From Liolophura sinensis (Eukaryota > Mollusca > Polyplacophora > Chitonida > Chitonidae): a stretch of DNA of 64,000 bases. The DNA is taken from NCBI RefSeq assembly GCF_032854445.1, contig NC_088304.1:29023732-29087731 (forward strand). The letters run 5' to 3'. A program made the position numbers and the translations under genes. Under the pieces are notes generated by a model. It had not been told where the DNA came from. It searched no databases and was given only the letters and a program-made list of their open reading frames with translations. This document shows positions 25,701-37,329 of this stretch, one piece after another; positions within the stretch are counted from its first letter, which is position 1, and each line of letters starts with the position of its first letter.

Positions 25701-28700
25701 GTGTGGTACATACTCTTTGAGCGAAGTAGACGGCTCTGGTGGCCTTCTTGGTGACCATGCAGAAATAACCAACCACTATCCAGGGCTCTGGTGCAAGTTC
25801 TGTCACAGACATCATCTTATTGGATAAACTGAAATCAGACAACCAATCAGAAATACTACCAGCCTCGAATTAGAAAATCTCCTTTGGTCTGCAACTTTCT
25901 TCCAGTCATAAAATTTTAGTAGGCACAATAGCAAAAGACCTACAATTTTTAAAGATGACCTCCCAAGTTAGTAGTTCAATTAAATTAAACATTGAGTTCT
26001 ATTAAACGTTCAGCCCTAAGTGACAAGTTTAGGTATTCAGAAAAACAATCATGAAATACCATGGTAGTAACTGACGCAATTTGGAAACATGAATTTCCAA
26101 TCAGATATCTACATGTTTATAGCCAGAAATATGTAATTTGTAATTAATACACAAAGGTATTACTTTGTATTAAACTATATGGTGTAAATTTTTAAGAACA
26201 TGATGACAAAGTAACACCATGTTCTTCAAAATTCTAAACCAGAAATATGTAATTTGTAAGAACACAATGATATTACTTTGTAACAAAACCATATGATGTA
26301 CACCCACTTTGTTACATTATCACAGTGTACCAGCAAAGCACTTCTGCAGAAGAAACAAATGATAAGCAAAGGTGTTCACTTGTACATTTGTACCATCGCT
26401 TGGAAATCACCAGCATGTGTACAACACTGGTATCCAACACTACCCAGACAGAAGGGATGCCAGTTGCATACTGGTCTCACCTTTCCAGTTCTTTTACCCT
26501 CTTCTCTCTGGCTAACATGTAAGCGTAAATATCCATGTTTCTCAAATTGTATGGATCCAAGGTGTGGGCCTAAGAACACAAATGAAGATTTCAGGTATAT
26601 ATTGTTGATGTCTCGCCAGCTTGCAATGCAGCATATATAATACTGTCACTTCTTGAATTAGAAATAAATAGAAACAGTGATTACAGATAAATGTAAACGT
26701 AATACATGTACGTTAACCAGTTCTGCAGATGGTCGTAGGTTTCCCCCAAGCTCTGCCCCGTTTCCTCCCACCAAATTGCCGTCCGCCATTGTATAAGTGA
26801 AATATTTTATCGTAAAACATGTATAATATAAATAAACAAATATCCTAAATGACATAAAATTTCGTCCCTGACTAAACATCTCATTTTTCCAGATTTTGGG
26901 AGTTGATTTTAGGATGGTGATATGAGAGGTGTTTGGAAGGTAGAATGATATCCTACTGGGAAAATGTAAAGTTTAGCACCAGAAGTGATGCTCTTTTGCA
27001 GTCAAATTTTTTGGTCATTTAGGGTACATGGCACTACTGACAAGCAATAATCAGGGTTCCAAACTGTCAAAGAAAATGTTTTCCACAAACTTTTAAGTAC
27101 ATATGTGCCTATGTATTTTTCATTTTTCGCCATTATTCAGTCATTAGGTAGTTCCAATGTCCCAAAATAAAACATTTCCACAAAATTCAAGCACTCTAAG
27201 GATCTCTAAAGATGAATGGCAACCTTGAATAACATCACTGTTATATTACAAAGTACATGCAACTTTCTTTCCAATTTTGGTTTTGAAAATTTGACAATAA
27301 AATAAAATTTGACCTTTGTTAACTATTACTATAAATGACATATTGTAGTACTTATTTATTAGATTGATCTTTTTTGATTGGTGTACTCAAGACTATTTCA
27401 CTTACATGACTATGGCCAGCATTATGATGTGAGGTAATTGGAGTCTGAGAGAAACCCACGACTATCCAAAGGTTGCTGGAAGACCTTCCAATATATGATT
27501 GGAGAGGAAGCCAGCATGCATATTGCATTAAAACTAAAACAGAAGCTGACCTTGTCTATAAGTCACGGTATACCGAGAGGAGCAGAAAAGAAACTGCATC
27601 TACTTACCCTCTGAAAGACTAGCAAGGCATTTGGGTAATCACCTTGTTTAAAGTGAGCTTCACCAAGGCTACAGAGTAGATTCACATTGTCCTTCATGTA
27701 AGGCTGCACCAAATAGAAGCAGTTCATCAATACTGGTAAATACATGCACATGTGTATCTAAAGCCATCCACTGTACCCTGGTTTAAACATGCTCTATATT
27801 GCCAAAGTGGTTTTAAGATATAATCATTAACTCATTTAAATAATTATTATTAGCGACAGATTCATAAATATGTACTAGCACTTCTATGAATAGCATGAAA
27901 GATTCTACCACTATCCTATCTTTTCACTTACTTACACTTTCAAGACTCAGCGTAAGTGTAATATCTACATGTATAAACTACCTATATAATACACGTAATT
28001 GCAAAACAAGGTAATTATTTGGAAGTGACAGATTTACAAATCACTACAATATCACAAATTCTGAAATGACTGCCCTCGGGAATCACAAAGCGATTTTAGA
28101 CTTAAATCAAAGTTTCAGGCCGTAAACTTGGTATGTTTTGTCCTATTATTTTTGCTGAAATTTGTTTTACAACAACTTATATTTTGATCTTGTCAAATAA
28201 CAAAGTCTGAAGTGATTTGAAATTTTGACTGAAATTTAAAATCGCTTCATGATCCCAGGACCTGAAGACACTTCATCAAATTGTAATACACACCATTTAC
28301 TTGTAAGTAATAATTTGCCAATGCTGAAACTGTTTAACAACACAATTATTGAGAAAAAGCCTGAACATGTAATCAAAATTCTAACTACCTTCTGCATGAT
28401 ACATATGCATGGCTTTCATTGGCACACAAGGACACTAAAGTCAAGGCTGTAGGTAAATACACTACAGCAGCTCAACATGGTCAGTGCGGTATCACACTCA
28501 CTGAGTGAGTCAGAAATCCACAAACAAAACTTACCTTGGCATCAAGGGATTTAAAAGATGTGATAGCTAAGGGGAAATCTTGTGCTGCGAGAAATGAGTG
28601 ACCCTTAATCCATAGTGACAGCCTGTGAGAACAAAGAAAGAATTCGCAGTAGCACTTCATTATTTCAGTGGATCCCAATGCTGATATGTGCTGCTTCACT

Positions 28701-29546
28701 GCTACATCATCCATGACACTCCAACCCACTGACACTGACTTATGCTGAGACGACAAATGTCTGTTTCCTTATGATGAGTGTCAAACCGGGAGAGACTGTC
28801 TGGCACTTTCAAAACCCTAAGACATGGCACATGTAGGAAATGAAACAAACTATCAAGCTTTATACAAGATGGATGGTCTAACCTCACTATCACAATGGCA
28901 CTGAACATTTCATGGACTGACTGACTTTGGTGAGTTCTTTTTAATATAATCTGAGAACATGAACATTTAAATGGTAAAGACCTTAAAATGTGAGAGCACT
29001 TCTACTTGGAACACATATTCTTATCCCTAAATATTCAGCCCCAGCCTTGTAAAGGACAGCATTAACCTGGATTTATTTACTTTCTTATTTGATTAGAATT
29101 TTATCAAATTTTGTACTCAACAATATTTAACTCAGACGACAGCGACCAGCATCACGGTCAGAGGAAACTGCATTCAGAGAAACCCTGTGGCCTTCCCACA
29201 GGGAGAAACCCTGTGGCCTTCCCACAGGGAGAAAACCTGCATGAGCTGGACTTTAACTCCACTGTTATGACCCCACTGTGCTCTGTGCTAGCATGATGAT
29301 CGTCAGGTTAGGCATTAACTATAAATGTCACAGTATAGTTCTAACAGATTGATCTAACATACATAACTTATCGTCTGTATTTTAGTGACATATTTTCTGA
29401 CAACAAACTAAACTGCCATTGTCTCTACTGTTCAGTCAGGAGATATTTCAACTTCTGAGTCAAGTGCAGTGGATTGGAAAATCCATTAACCTCACGGCTG
29501 ATCCGTAAGTGAACAACGGTACACGTGTAAGTCACACACCAAACAA

Positions 29547-29577
<31 letters not shown>

Positions 29578-32500
29578 CACTAACCACTCTGTTTGGACTC
29601 CATGTCCAATACCAGGCATCACCAAGGCAACGACCTCTGGACCTTTCACCCCGAGACAGATCAGGCCAGTAATGGCCTCCAGGGCCAATGGGCATTCCCT
29701 GAAACAAGGAAAACATGGTTTGTACAACCTGACAAACTGGACAGAGCTTTATACCAAGTAGAGACAATTAACACATAAAAACATAGGTATCATCACTTCA
29801 TTTAAATATGTGTTTAATACACAGATTGTTTGGCTGTCAACATGAGGACCCTGGAGTAAACTCTAGTTGTTTATCTTATTTATACATTCCTGTCAAAATT
29901 CTCAACTTCACGACTGTCTCACCTGTGACAATGACTGGAAAAAAAAAGTTCAACAAAACTGACAGATGGGAACAGAGACTGCCACTTGACAATGACAATT
30001 ATTTACCCAAAATGACCTAAAATTTCACCCGAGAATAAGTCCTCATTTTTCCTGATTCTGGGAGCTCTATTGCCTTTAGAAAGGTGCTTTGAGTGGTGTT
30101 TGGAAGGTAAGATCATATCCTGCAGGGAAAATGTATGTTTTAGCACCGGAGGCATTTATTTGCCTCCACTAATGCTCTTTTGTGGTTGAATTTTTGGGTC
30201 ATTTAGGATATTTGCATATTTGATTAAGGTTTTACGCCATATTCAAGAATATTTCACTTATACGGACAGTGGCAAGCATAATGGTGGGAGGAAACCTGGC
30301 TCTACCCACAACCATCCGCAGGATACTGGTAGACCTTCCACGCATGTCTGGAGAGGAAGCCAGCATGAACTGGACTTGAACTCACATCAATCACATTGGT
30401 GAGAGGTTTCTGGGTCATTTTGCTGCACCGAAACGCTAAACACTAGGACAATGGCATCCATGCACTATTAACTAGGATGGCATGGACAGTCTTAGACAAG
30501 ACAGAGATAACAAAACGCCTGGTGACATTTCACATCACATCATAATCATGTAAATATATCCAATTTCATATTGTGATGATTTAAACTATATTATTTACTG
30601 AGATTCTAACTGCTTGCACAGATTTTCCACTCACCTGAGCACCTCCTTGTAGCAGGTGATGGCAGACCTATCCATACCTGTCCTGTGATATAAACGTGCC
30701 AGCGACATGTTGATCTTAGCACTCCTCTGTTTGGTCGTCACACTCTCCAACTGTATGAGCAGACAAACACTGAGTTATTGCTAAAACACACTATCAAAAT
30801 CATGGACAAAAAAAGTAAAAAAAAAAACAAACAAACAAACAAAAAAAAACAACAACAACAACACAAGAGACAAGACGTATATAAACAGTACTTGTACATT
30901 CCTTAATATTTATAATTACAGGTCAAGCAATGCAAATTTGTCTGAAAAAATAATTGTACTTTCCACGACAAACAAAAGGCATAAATTTTAATTTTGGTGG
31001 TTTAATTTTATTCATCCCAACAAGCCTTAAAACACTTTTCTAAGAATAGAACTTTCAGAATCAGGCAAATGGACTTTAAGGACAAGACAGCTTCTGGCTA
31101 AATGAACAAGACAGCATCTTGCTAAAACATTTTCAATGGAAAGCAGGATACTCAAACTTTCTAAACAGTATCACACTTCATTGTTTTATTGAGATTTCAC
31201 CGAATAACATGTAAAACAAAAAAGACAATACTGCACAAATGGCTGTTGTGAGTCAAGGCAGCCATCTTGAGAATTTTATCCAATCAAACATGTTGCTATT
31301 AGATTGTGTGGCCTAAGCTGTGATGTAGCATTTACCCACTCACTCAATGAAGTGGCACGATAACACAGAGCTACTGCATAAGACATCCTTTTGAGATCGT
31401 AAACGATGATTTAGTTATGTGTAGCCGAAGGGCCATTTCACAAAGTGTTTGGGGCAGATTTGTATCATTTACGGACCACCATGGCTTGTAAATCAGTTGA
31501 CTGTAAATCAGCTGATTTGCACGGCCTGTAATATTCAACGACAGTATCACAACTGATGTCAGCCAGCAGCATACCATCGGGCCAAACTGCATTCATCTCC
31601 CCAAATACATTTTTTGTCATTCATTTTAACGTTTAGACAGCAGTTTCTAAATTATAAGTCAGTGCAAAATCCATTAGGGGATCCAAAGGCTTATAGGAAT
31701 GAGAAGACCGCATCTCATCACACAACGCTTAAAATTAATTAAATCTCATGGCATACATATTTTTCAATGAATTTATTACAGCTGAAGAATTTAAATTTTG
31801 CTCCGTCTTTCTTGCATACAAGAGATGATTTTTCTGTTTTCGTTTATAAAATACAGTAAAATTATTGAAATGCCTTGTGCAAGCCGAGGTGCTTTCCCTG
31901 ATGTCAACGATAACTAGGTCAGCACTGCTCTCATCTTAGAAGCCACTGCTACAAAACTGAAGCATAAAATCCAGCAACAGTCGATGCTTAGATCAGCCTC
32001 AGTGGTGCTTAGATTTATTTCCATTTGTTTCAGAATTGAGCATTAATCTAGTACAACAGTTCTATTGTCATTTTGTAAACATTTAACAGGGGTCAAAATC
32101 ACAAGCAAAATCACAAGAACTCTCTGGAGACTACGACCTAAACCAGGAATACCCCGGCCGGGCATCTGCAGCTAGGTTATTCAAACAGGGTCGCTGGAGT
32201 TTGTGGTAAATGATATAATAGGCCTACTGTATCAACAGTTCAAGCAGTGGAAGAAATATTCTTTCAGTGTGTCCAATTTCTGAGACAATTATATTTATCA
32301 CCTGGGCCTTCATCACCAAGTCCACAACTTTTACATGTCGTAGGCTACTGCTTAAACTATTATACGGGAAATATCTTCGAAGTTTGAGACAGTAAACTTG
32401 ACATCACCATTCTCCCAATAATGGGGACGTGTTGAAGTTGTGTCAAGATGAAGTCTTACTTAACTTTTACTGGGTTGAAAAAAATCTGAAAAAATATTTA

Positions 32501-35500
32501 ATGCCCATTTAAGATACTTTGAAGGGTATTCTTTCAGTGGACGTAAACATTAGTCAGCTGCTGCCTTTCACTTTAGCAGGCATGGTCCCAAATTTAGCTC
32601 AAATATCTACCCTAAAAATTTTGCCCATGACTGTTGTTCATTTTTCCAGATTCTGGGAGTTCTATTACTTTTAGAAAGGTGCTTTGAAATGTGTTTGTAA
32701 GGTAGGATGATATCCTGCTTAAAAAATGTAAATTTTAGTACCAGAAGTAATATCTCATGACATTTATTTACCTCGAAAAAATGCTGTTTTGTACTCAGAC
32801 TTTTAGGTCATTTATGGTAAGTGTACTTTTTGACTGACTCTTCAGACCAATTCAAGATTGATATTATTTATTACATAAATGATTAACATAATAAGTTACA
32901 GGTGACCTTGAATAGTGCCAATCATAGCATCCCTGTGTAATGTGCACACCCTCATATGTCAACTGAACTACCATCCCATACAAACCAAAGCAGTGGGCAT
33001 CACCACTAAATGACATAAAATTTCGCCCAACAAAGTGCACATTTGGAGAGAAATACACCTCATCAGATATTACTTTTGGAGCTGAAACTTACATATTCCA
33101 CGCAGGATAACATCTTACCTTCCGAATAAATCTAAGAACATGTTTCTAAATAAATGAAACTCTCAGAATCAGGAAATGTGAGCAGCTTACATGTATCATA
33201 GACAAAGTTTTAGGTCATTTAGGGTACTTGTATTTAGGGGGAAACATTTTTAGGGTACTTGTATTTAGGGGAAACATTTTTAGGGTACTTGTATTTAGGG
33301 GAGAATGTTTTAGGGAGCTCATATTTAGGGGAAACATTTTTAGGGTACTTGTATTTAGGGGAAAACTTTTTAGGGTACTTGTATTTAGGGGAAACTTACC
33401 ACATTTAATGCTTCTTGTAACTGACCAAGTGAATAGTGACACTGATGGATTTTATACTTCACGTCCACATCTGAAACCAAGTCCTGAAACACACAATGAT
33501 GACAATCACCTTGATCATGGTGGAACCGAAATGGCTACATATCATACAGCCACGGAAAAAGTAAAGCCTTAAAATTCAACAAGGAAATGAAATGTTCATC
33601 AGTAAATATGTTTGTATAAAGAAATCCAAATCTCTATTTATTTTTCTTCACTTGTTTGGTGCTTGAAGATCATGCAGCCAGGCATAGCCTTACTTACAAG
33701 ATGGGATGACTTTCCCTTAGTCTTGTTGATGGCTTTTTTAAGTGAGAGTGCCTTTCTGTAGATGTCCTGGTTGAAGAAGAACAAAAGAGATACGAATGAA
33801 CACAGAGTACAGTAAATGGCTTGAGATTTCACCAACAAAAGTGCAATTTTAGAAGCAAACAAATGTCACAAAAAATTATATCTGGTGCTAAAACAATGTT
33901 TCAGCAGAATATCATCCCATGTTCCAAGCAAACTTCAAAACATCTTTCTAAACTCAACAGAACTCTAAGAAACAGGACAAATGATCAGTCAGTCATGGAC
34001 AAAATTTATGGTCATTTAAGATACATAATATGAAACCAAGAGTAAAAAAGATGAACACAGAGTACAGAAGATGAACACAGAGTACAGAAGATGAACACAG
34101 AGTACAGAAGATGAACACAGAGTACTGAAGATGAACGGAGCACATAAATATTCAATGTTGTACATCGTCAAAACATGAAGATGTACAAGTGGGGTAAATT
34201 GCAAAAATCATATACATGTATATTAAATTAAAACGATAAGACAAGAAATAAAGTAACCATAATGAAACATGCTTATGTAACTGTAACACTGTAAATAAAC
34301 TTTTAATCCTGAATTCTTACACAGCCATTACATATGTCATACTACAGAAACCGGAAACTTCTTATTCCTGCTAGTTCATACCTGACACTATTGCTGAAAA
34401 TTTCTGACCACAGAGGACAACTGAGCACAAATTAGAGAAGTTATGTATTAAGAGATATAAAATATGCCTCAAATACGAAAAAAAAAAAAAAAAAAAAAAG
34501 GAAACTAGAGCCCAAGAGCTGGGAAATAGGTCTATTACGCTTCCTCTAGAATTATTTTTCTTGTAACTAATGACCCATTGTCTTCTAGTACAATTCATTG
34601 GTCTTCTCTATCCACCAAGGGCCTATCAGTTATTCTGTTTGTAACAGAGAACCCGGCCCCACCTCATGACTTGACTCTGAAGAGAATGCATTGCACTAGA
34701 ACATCATATTATAATATACTGTAAGATTGTAGATATTTTCCTAAAATTTCATTTGCAACTAAAGTCGTTTTCTATTTGTTCGGCTAGTGTGAGCATGAAA
34801 TTCTTCATTATTTGTACCACTGCCATGTGCGCCCTCTGGTGTCAGAACCAGGAATAACTGGTATCACGCGATAAGTGTCATTAATGTACCAAGTATGATA
34901 TACAATATATAATTTATAGAAATAATGCCATGTCCCCGTAGAATAGCTAACCGCTGAACGTATCCAGGGAACTCCGGTCTAAGTTATTTTACTTTTTATC
35001 TTCACCATTTTGGTGACGAACAAAGTGTTCGATTTCTTTAAGGTAGGCCTAAATATTATTAGGAGCTGTTAAATGCATAAACACAGGCTACCTTACATGT
35101 TGTAAGTCTTTTTGCTGCATGCGCTATCACAGGCAATCAAGGTACCGACTGGTATGTGACTATAATAGCAATCCTCAAAATAGCGCAAGTGCATTCGATA
35201 ACCTTTTTTGACACAAAACTAAATGAATAATAAATGAAAGCCAAACATAATTAAAATTTTCATTCAATGCATAATCATAACATATAACTGCCAATGAAGA
35301 AAACATCATGAAAGGAAGCTTATATTTGATCATAACACATGGTCTACTTTGTTAAACGCACTGATACGCTGTACTTGGGTGAAAGTACTTCCGGCAATTT
35401 CGTCACAATTTTTCATGCCTCTATCATGGGCACTGGGGATTGCTACCAATATACCCATAAAAAAAATGGCATAAGTATGTACAATTCCCTTAAAACCATA

Positions 35501-37120
35501 ATCTGAATTAAGAATTCTAGAGGAGATACATGTGCGAGTAGAAATGATTTCAACCAGAGAGTAAAAGAGTCAATGTATATAGCTAAACACAAGCCAAACA
35601 CAAGCCTTCTCTGAACAACATGTTCTCCTCAGTGACATTATTTTTATTCAATGCTTAGAAATAATTGTATGCACCTAATATGGCTTCAAGTTTCTGTTTT
35701 TTTTTTTTCTTTCCATACAATATACATGAAGCTGACCAATGTGAATTTTTATTCTTTTTCTGTACACACCCTTGTTTTTCTTATGTATTCTGAATTGTAA
35801 GCCCTGTGTTATTGTTTCACTCAGGTAACAATAGCTCAGTTACATGCTTTTATGTGTTTTTCTTTGTCATTTCCAAGCTGTATACATTACCATGTCATAT
35901 TACTGTCACTGTACGGTTTGCCACTACATCTGACGATGGGAGAAATCTCTTCTGTAAAAGCTTGTGAATAAGTCATTATGTACAAAGTGTTTTTTGTCAT
36001 TTTGTTCATCACTAGAATTCATACTTCCTGTTCATTGTCCTCTAATACTGCTAAACACTATTGTTGGGGAAAGATGAAAACCACATATGCAAACGCCCTG
36101 TACCCACCTCTGCTTTCTTGAACTCCTCAGTCTGGTAGAGTGAATCTCCATAGAACACCATCATCTGGTACTTCTGTGTCATGCTAAAAACATCCGCATT
36201 CTGTTCTGACAGGGACAGCACCATAGAACACTGAGGGAAATCCAACAACAGCAGTATAATCGTGATATTTAATGTATTAAGGTGTTTACTGGGGCCAGAA
36301 ATTGAATAGACCCTTACAATAACTCTTAACACCCTCACAATACATGTTTCCTTTAGTCATGTTAGTTGCCTTTTTCAGGAAGATTAGAAGGTATCAAGTC
36401 TTCTTGTCCATTCACTGCCAATGTGACTACTGGCTTATTAAAGAGTTCTGAGGATGATCCTCATTGTCGTTGGTTCCCCCACATGTTATGCCCGATTTGC
36501 TCAAACCATAATGCTGGCCGCCTTTAAATAAGTGAAATATTCTTTTGTACAGTGTAAAGCACCACTCAAATAAATGAATAAATATTAAAGAGTTTGTTGC
36601 ATGAAGACTGGGGATGACAAAGCCAGATCTGTCTTTTGCTTTTAAACTATTCATTCAATGAAAAGACAACAAATAATATGATACAAGGTATTTCGAAAGA
36701 TGGCTTGGCTGCTCTGTAAACCAACTGTTAACCTGGAATTTGTACAATTTTAGAAAAAAAAAACAGAAGCCCGACACAGCATCACTCTATGGTGTAAGTT
36801 TTCCACTGATGTTGCCGCCAATTATCAGATTGTCAAATATTCCAACAGTCGCATCTTAATTTACTTGAACTAAAGATTAACTCATTTTACCAAGGAAAAC
36901 TCATTTTACCAAGGCTAGGGTGGCGACTCCGTAAAATCGTAAGCGCCATTAGCTTAGTGTCACTTTTGTTGTTGTTGTGCAACTGAGCGCAGACTTTAGT
37001 GAGATAGACTGAGAGGCTGTCGCAGAAATTCGCTGGCGTTGATTTTCTTACCATGGTTTTGAGGTCATGGTAAAGCTCCTGCTCGTGAAGAAGCCTCACG
37101 TGATCAAATAGATTTGCCAT
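16788..37120 (-). CDS. ANAPC7: Anaphase-promoting complex subunit 7, complete, 17 coding exons
   Basis: This is a TPR scaffold subunit of the APC/C ubiquitin ligase that controls mitotic exit. Exons in transcript order: 37120-37052, 36230-36108, 33766-33698, 33483-33400, 30750-30635, 29698-29585, 28622-28535, 27703-27608, 26569-26481, 25828-25714, 24422-24281, 21690-21587, 21215-21171, 20844-20732, 19737-19621, 19185-19071, 16853-16788. All phases agree, giving 554 aa (human about 565-599). Landmarks are MANLFDHVRLL at the start, QKYQMMVFYGDSLY, VDVKYKIHQCHYSLGQ, ECPLALEAITGL, LSLWIKGHSF, LDPYNLRNMDIYAYMLARE, EALLLKGSALVELKKIPEAL (a typical TPR), LHQMLGDFLTWTNEHQEALD, and an acidic tail ending SETDFM. 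Exon 16 encodes the start of that tail (IDMELVDGSENE); its end and donor are tandemly amplified into intron 16. Transcription is divergent from PTRH2. Confidence 0.96.
17128..17775. repeat. 21-bp minisatellite in APC7 intron 16 (about 30 copies)
   Basis: The unit is CATGCTCCTACATGTTCATG plus C. Its length is a multiple of three, which keeps several frames open (for example SYMFMPC repeats). There is no sign of a real protein. Confidence 0.95.
18060..19100 (-). repeat. 82-87-bp tandem repeat made of APC7 exon 16 3' end plus splice donor (about 13 copies)
   Basis: Each unit contains CACCAACTCCATGTCTATCC (reverse of the codons for IDMELVDG) and the region of the exon 16 donor. The real exon end is at 19071. 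The anchor motif occurs at 18084, 18171, 18256, 18341, 18424, 18506, 18589, 18674, 18759, 18841, 18924, 19009 and 19094 (the exon). In about half the intronic copies the donor is intact (CTCACCTCG, GAGGTGAG on the gene strand). In the others it reads CTCATC, so GT has become AT. Reading past the true donor gives EVSLVDSVLCV and soon a stop. Confidence 0.95.
20320..20620. repeat. 28-bp minisatellite in APC7 intron 14
   Basis: About ten units of CAGGGAGAGCCGAGTGCCAC AGAGCTGT occur with AGAG/GGAC variants. The array begins about 110 bp past the exon 14 donor on the gene strand. Confidence 0.93.
21315..21455. repeat. About 61-bp repeat, 2.5 copies
   Basis: TCTACCAAGAGTTACAATTA and CTGTACCAGGCTTAGTCATA recur in APC7 intron 12. 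Confidence 0.85.
21840..22040 (+). mobile_element. SINE-A, diverged
   Basis: The B-box region GCTGTGAGTTCAAGTCCAGC is clear. It is followed by GCAACCTGCAGATGGTC and AAGTGAAATATTCTCCAGTG. The 5' end is degraded. Confidence 0.75.
22262..22531 (-). mobile_element. SINE-A, full length with 12-bp target-site duplication
   Basis: This is the reference copy of family A, about 270 bp. AAATGTGTATGA flanks it at 22250-22261 and 22532-22543. On the minus strand it runs GGGGCCTCCGTGGCTCAGTC (tRNA A-box), GAGTTCAAGTCCAGCTCATG (B-box), CACCATAATGCTGGCCGCCG, ATAAGTGAAATATTCTTGAG and a long A tail. The copy looks young. Confidence 0.93.
22950..24260. repeat. 18-bp satellite in APC7 intron 11 (about 70 copies)
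   Basis: The unit is GGTGTCATGATTCAGACT with variants (TTTAGG, GGCATG). It begins about 20 bp past the exon 11 donor (GT at 24280-24279 on the gene strand). Because 18 is divisible by three, a 394-codon frame of NHDTSL repeats stays open; it is a product of the repeat. Confidence 0.95.
25130..25455 (-). mobile_element. SINE-C copy
   Basis: The 3' end is related to family B (GTCGTACTTAACAATTTTTC). The body has a GCAGAAGACACCAGTC stretch and CAGTCACATTATACTGACAC, shared with the copies at 53215 and 61360. The head has GACCCGACCCAGGTTTGATA on the reverse strand. Confidence 0.65.
26715..26835 (+). mobile_element. SINE-A 3' half
   Basis: It contains AGTTCTGCAGATGGTCGTAG, CGTTTCCTCCCACCAAATTG and TATAAGTGAAATATTTTATC. 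Confidence 0.75.
26842..27030. mobile_element. MITE-D copy
   Basis: The ends are inverted: CCTAAATGACATAAAATTTC on the left and TTTTTTGGTCATTTAGGGTA on the right. The interior has GTAGAATGATATCCTACTGG, shared with sister copies. Confidence 0.8.
27370..27520 (-). mobile_element. SINE-A, 5'-truncated
   Basis: GATTGGTGTACTCAAGACTA, GGCCAGCATTATGATG and GGAGAGGAAGCCAGCATG follow in family A order. It lies in APC7 intron 8. Confidence 0.75.
28080..28260. mobile_element. Hairpin element with AAGCGATYTTAGACTTAA ends, copy 1
   Basis: AAAGCGATTTTAGACTTAAA near 28088 is inverted as AAATTTAAAATCGCTTCATG near 28230. The outer flanks CGGGAATCA and TGATCCCAGG are also partly inverted. The same end motif occurs in the element at 58595-58752. 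Confidence 0.6.
29085..29290 (-). mobile_element. SINE-A, diverged, with internal 32-bp duplication
   Basis: The tail side GTACTCAACAATATTTAACT and the head side CATGAGCTGGACTTTAACTC are recognisable. GAAACCCTGTGGCCTTCCCA is tandemly duplicated inside it. Confidence 0.65.
30010..30212. mobile_element. MITE-D copy
   Basis: The left end AAATGACCTAAAATTTCA is matched in reverse by TGAATTTTTGGGTCATTTAG at the right end. The interior contains AAGATCATATCCTGCAGGGA. A SINE-A follows directly. Confidence 0.85.
30213..30450 (-). mobile_element. SINE-A, near full length
   Basis: It contains TTCAAGAATATTTCACTTAT, CATAATGGTGGGAGGAAACC, GGACTTGAACTCACATCAAT and GAGAGGTTTCTGGGTCATTT. Confidence 0.85.
30770..32600. 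other. APC7 intron 4, distal part without recognised features
   Basis: Apart from an (AAAC)n/(AACA)n tract around 30811-30865, I see no exon or clear repeat in this AT-rich intronic stretch. Confidence 0.5.
32608..32826. mobile_element. MITE-D copy, left end degraded
   Basis: ATTTTTCCAGATTCTGGGAG and AGGATGATATCCTGCTTAAA match the sister copies. The right end is GACTTTTAGGTCATTTATGG. Confidence 0.75.
33005..33226. mobile_element. MITE-D copy at the source of the exon 4 minisatellite
   Basis: The left end ACTAAATGACATAAAATTTC and the right end AGTTTTAGGTCATTTAGGGT form inverted repeats. The right end passes directly into the minisatellite at 33226-33395, whose unit carries the same TTTAGGGTAC. 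Confidence 0.85.
33226..33395. repeat. About 30-bp minisatellite abutting the APC7 exon 4 donor
   Basis: Five to six units of TTAGGGTACTTGTATTTAGG GGAAACATTTT occur. The last unit runs into GGGGAAACTTAC, which on the gene strand is the GTAAGTTTCCCC donor of exon 4 (exon boundary 33400). Confidence 0.95.
33820..34025. mobile_element. MITE-D copy, diverged
   Basis: The left end is TAAATGGCTTGAGATTTCAC and the right end is AATTTATGGTCATTTAAGAT. The interior has CAGCAGAATATCATCCCATG and CAACAGAACTCTAAGAAACA. Confidence 0.7.
34045..34135. repeat. 20-bp repeat, five copies
   Basis: AAGATGAACACAGAGTACAG is tandemly repeated in APC7 intron 2, next to the MITE-D copy at 33820. Confidence 0.92.
34140..36050. 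other. APC7 intron 2, remainder
   Basis: There is a poly-A run at 34480-34499 and no exon-like sequence. I see nothing else of note in this intronic stretch. Confidence 0.5.
36450..36585 (+). mobile_element. SINE-A 3' half
   Basis: It contains CATAATGCTGGCCGCCTTTA, AATAAGTGAAATATTCTTTT and a CACTCAAATAAATGAATAAATA tail, in APC7 intron 1. Confidence 0.8.
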
Positions 37121-37300
37121 CTTTCGAAGACAGCAGGTGACAAAACAAATGCACTGATTTTAACTATGTAATTTTTTAAAAACTGAACAGTTTCGCCTGG
37201 CGCCGTTTTCCGTTTTCACTCCAGCTTTGACCGGATGTACTCGCCACAAACGTTTGTTGGCGCGCGTACTACAACAACAACTCCACCACGTGAACCGAGC
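37121..37300 (-). promoter_or_regulatory. APC7 promoter region with E2F-, ETS- and E-box-like motifs
   Basis: Just upstream of the APC7 start there is a GC-richer patch. It carries TTGGCGCG (E2F-like, 37257-37264), CCGGATGT (ETS/GABPA-like, 37231-37238) and CACGTG (E-box, 37287-37292). E2F control would suit a cell-cycle gene. These are motif matches only. Confidence 0.4.
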
Positions 37301-37329
37301 ATAAAAGTAATGCCTGTTGTCATTTTGTA

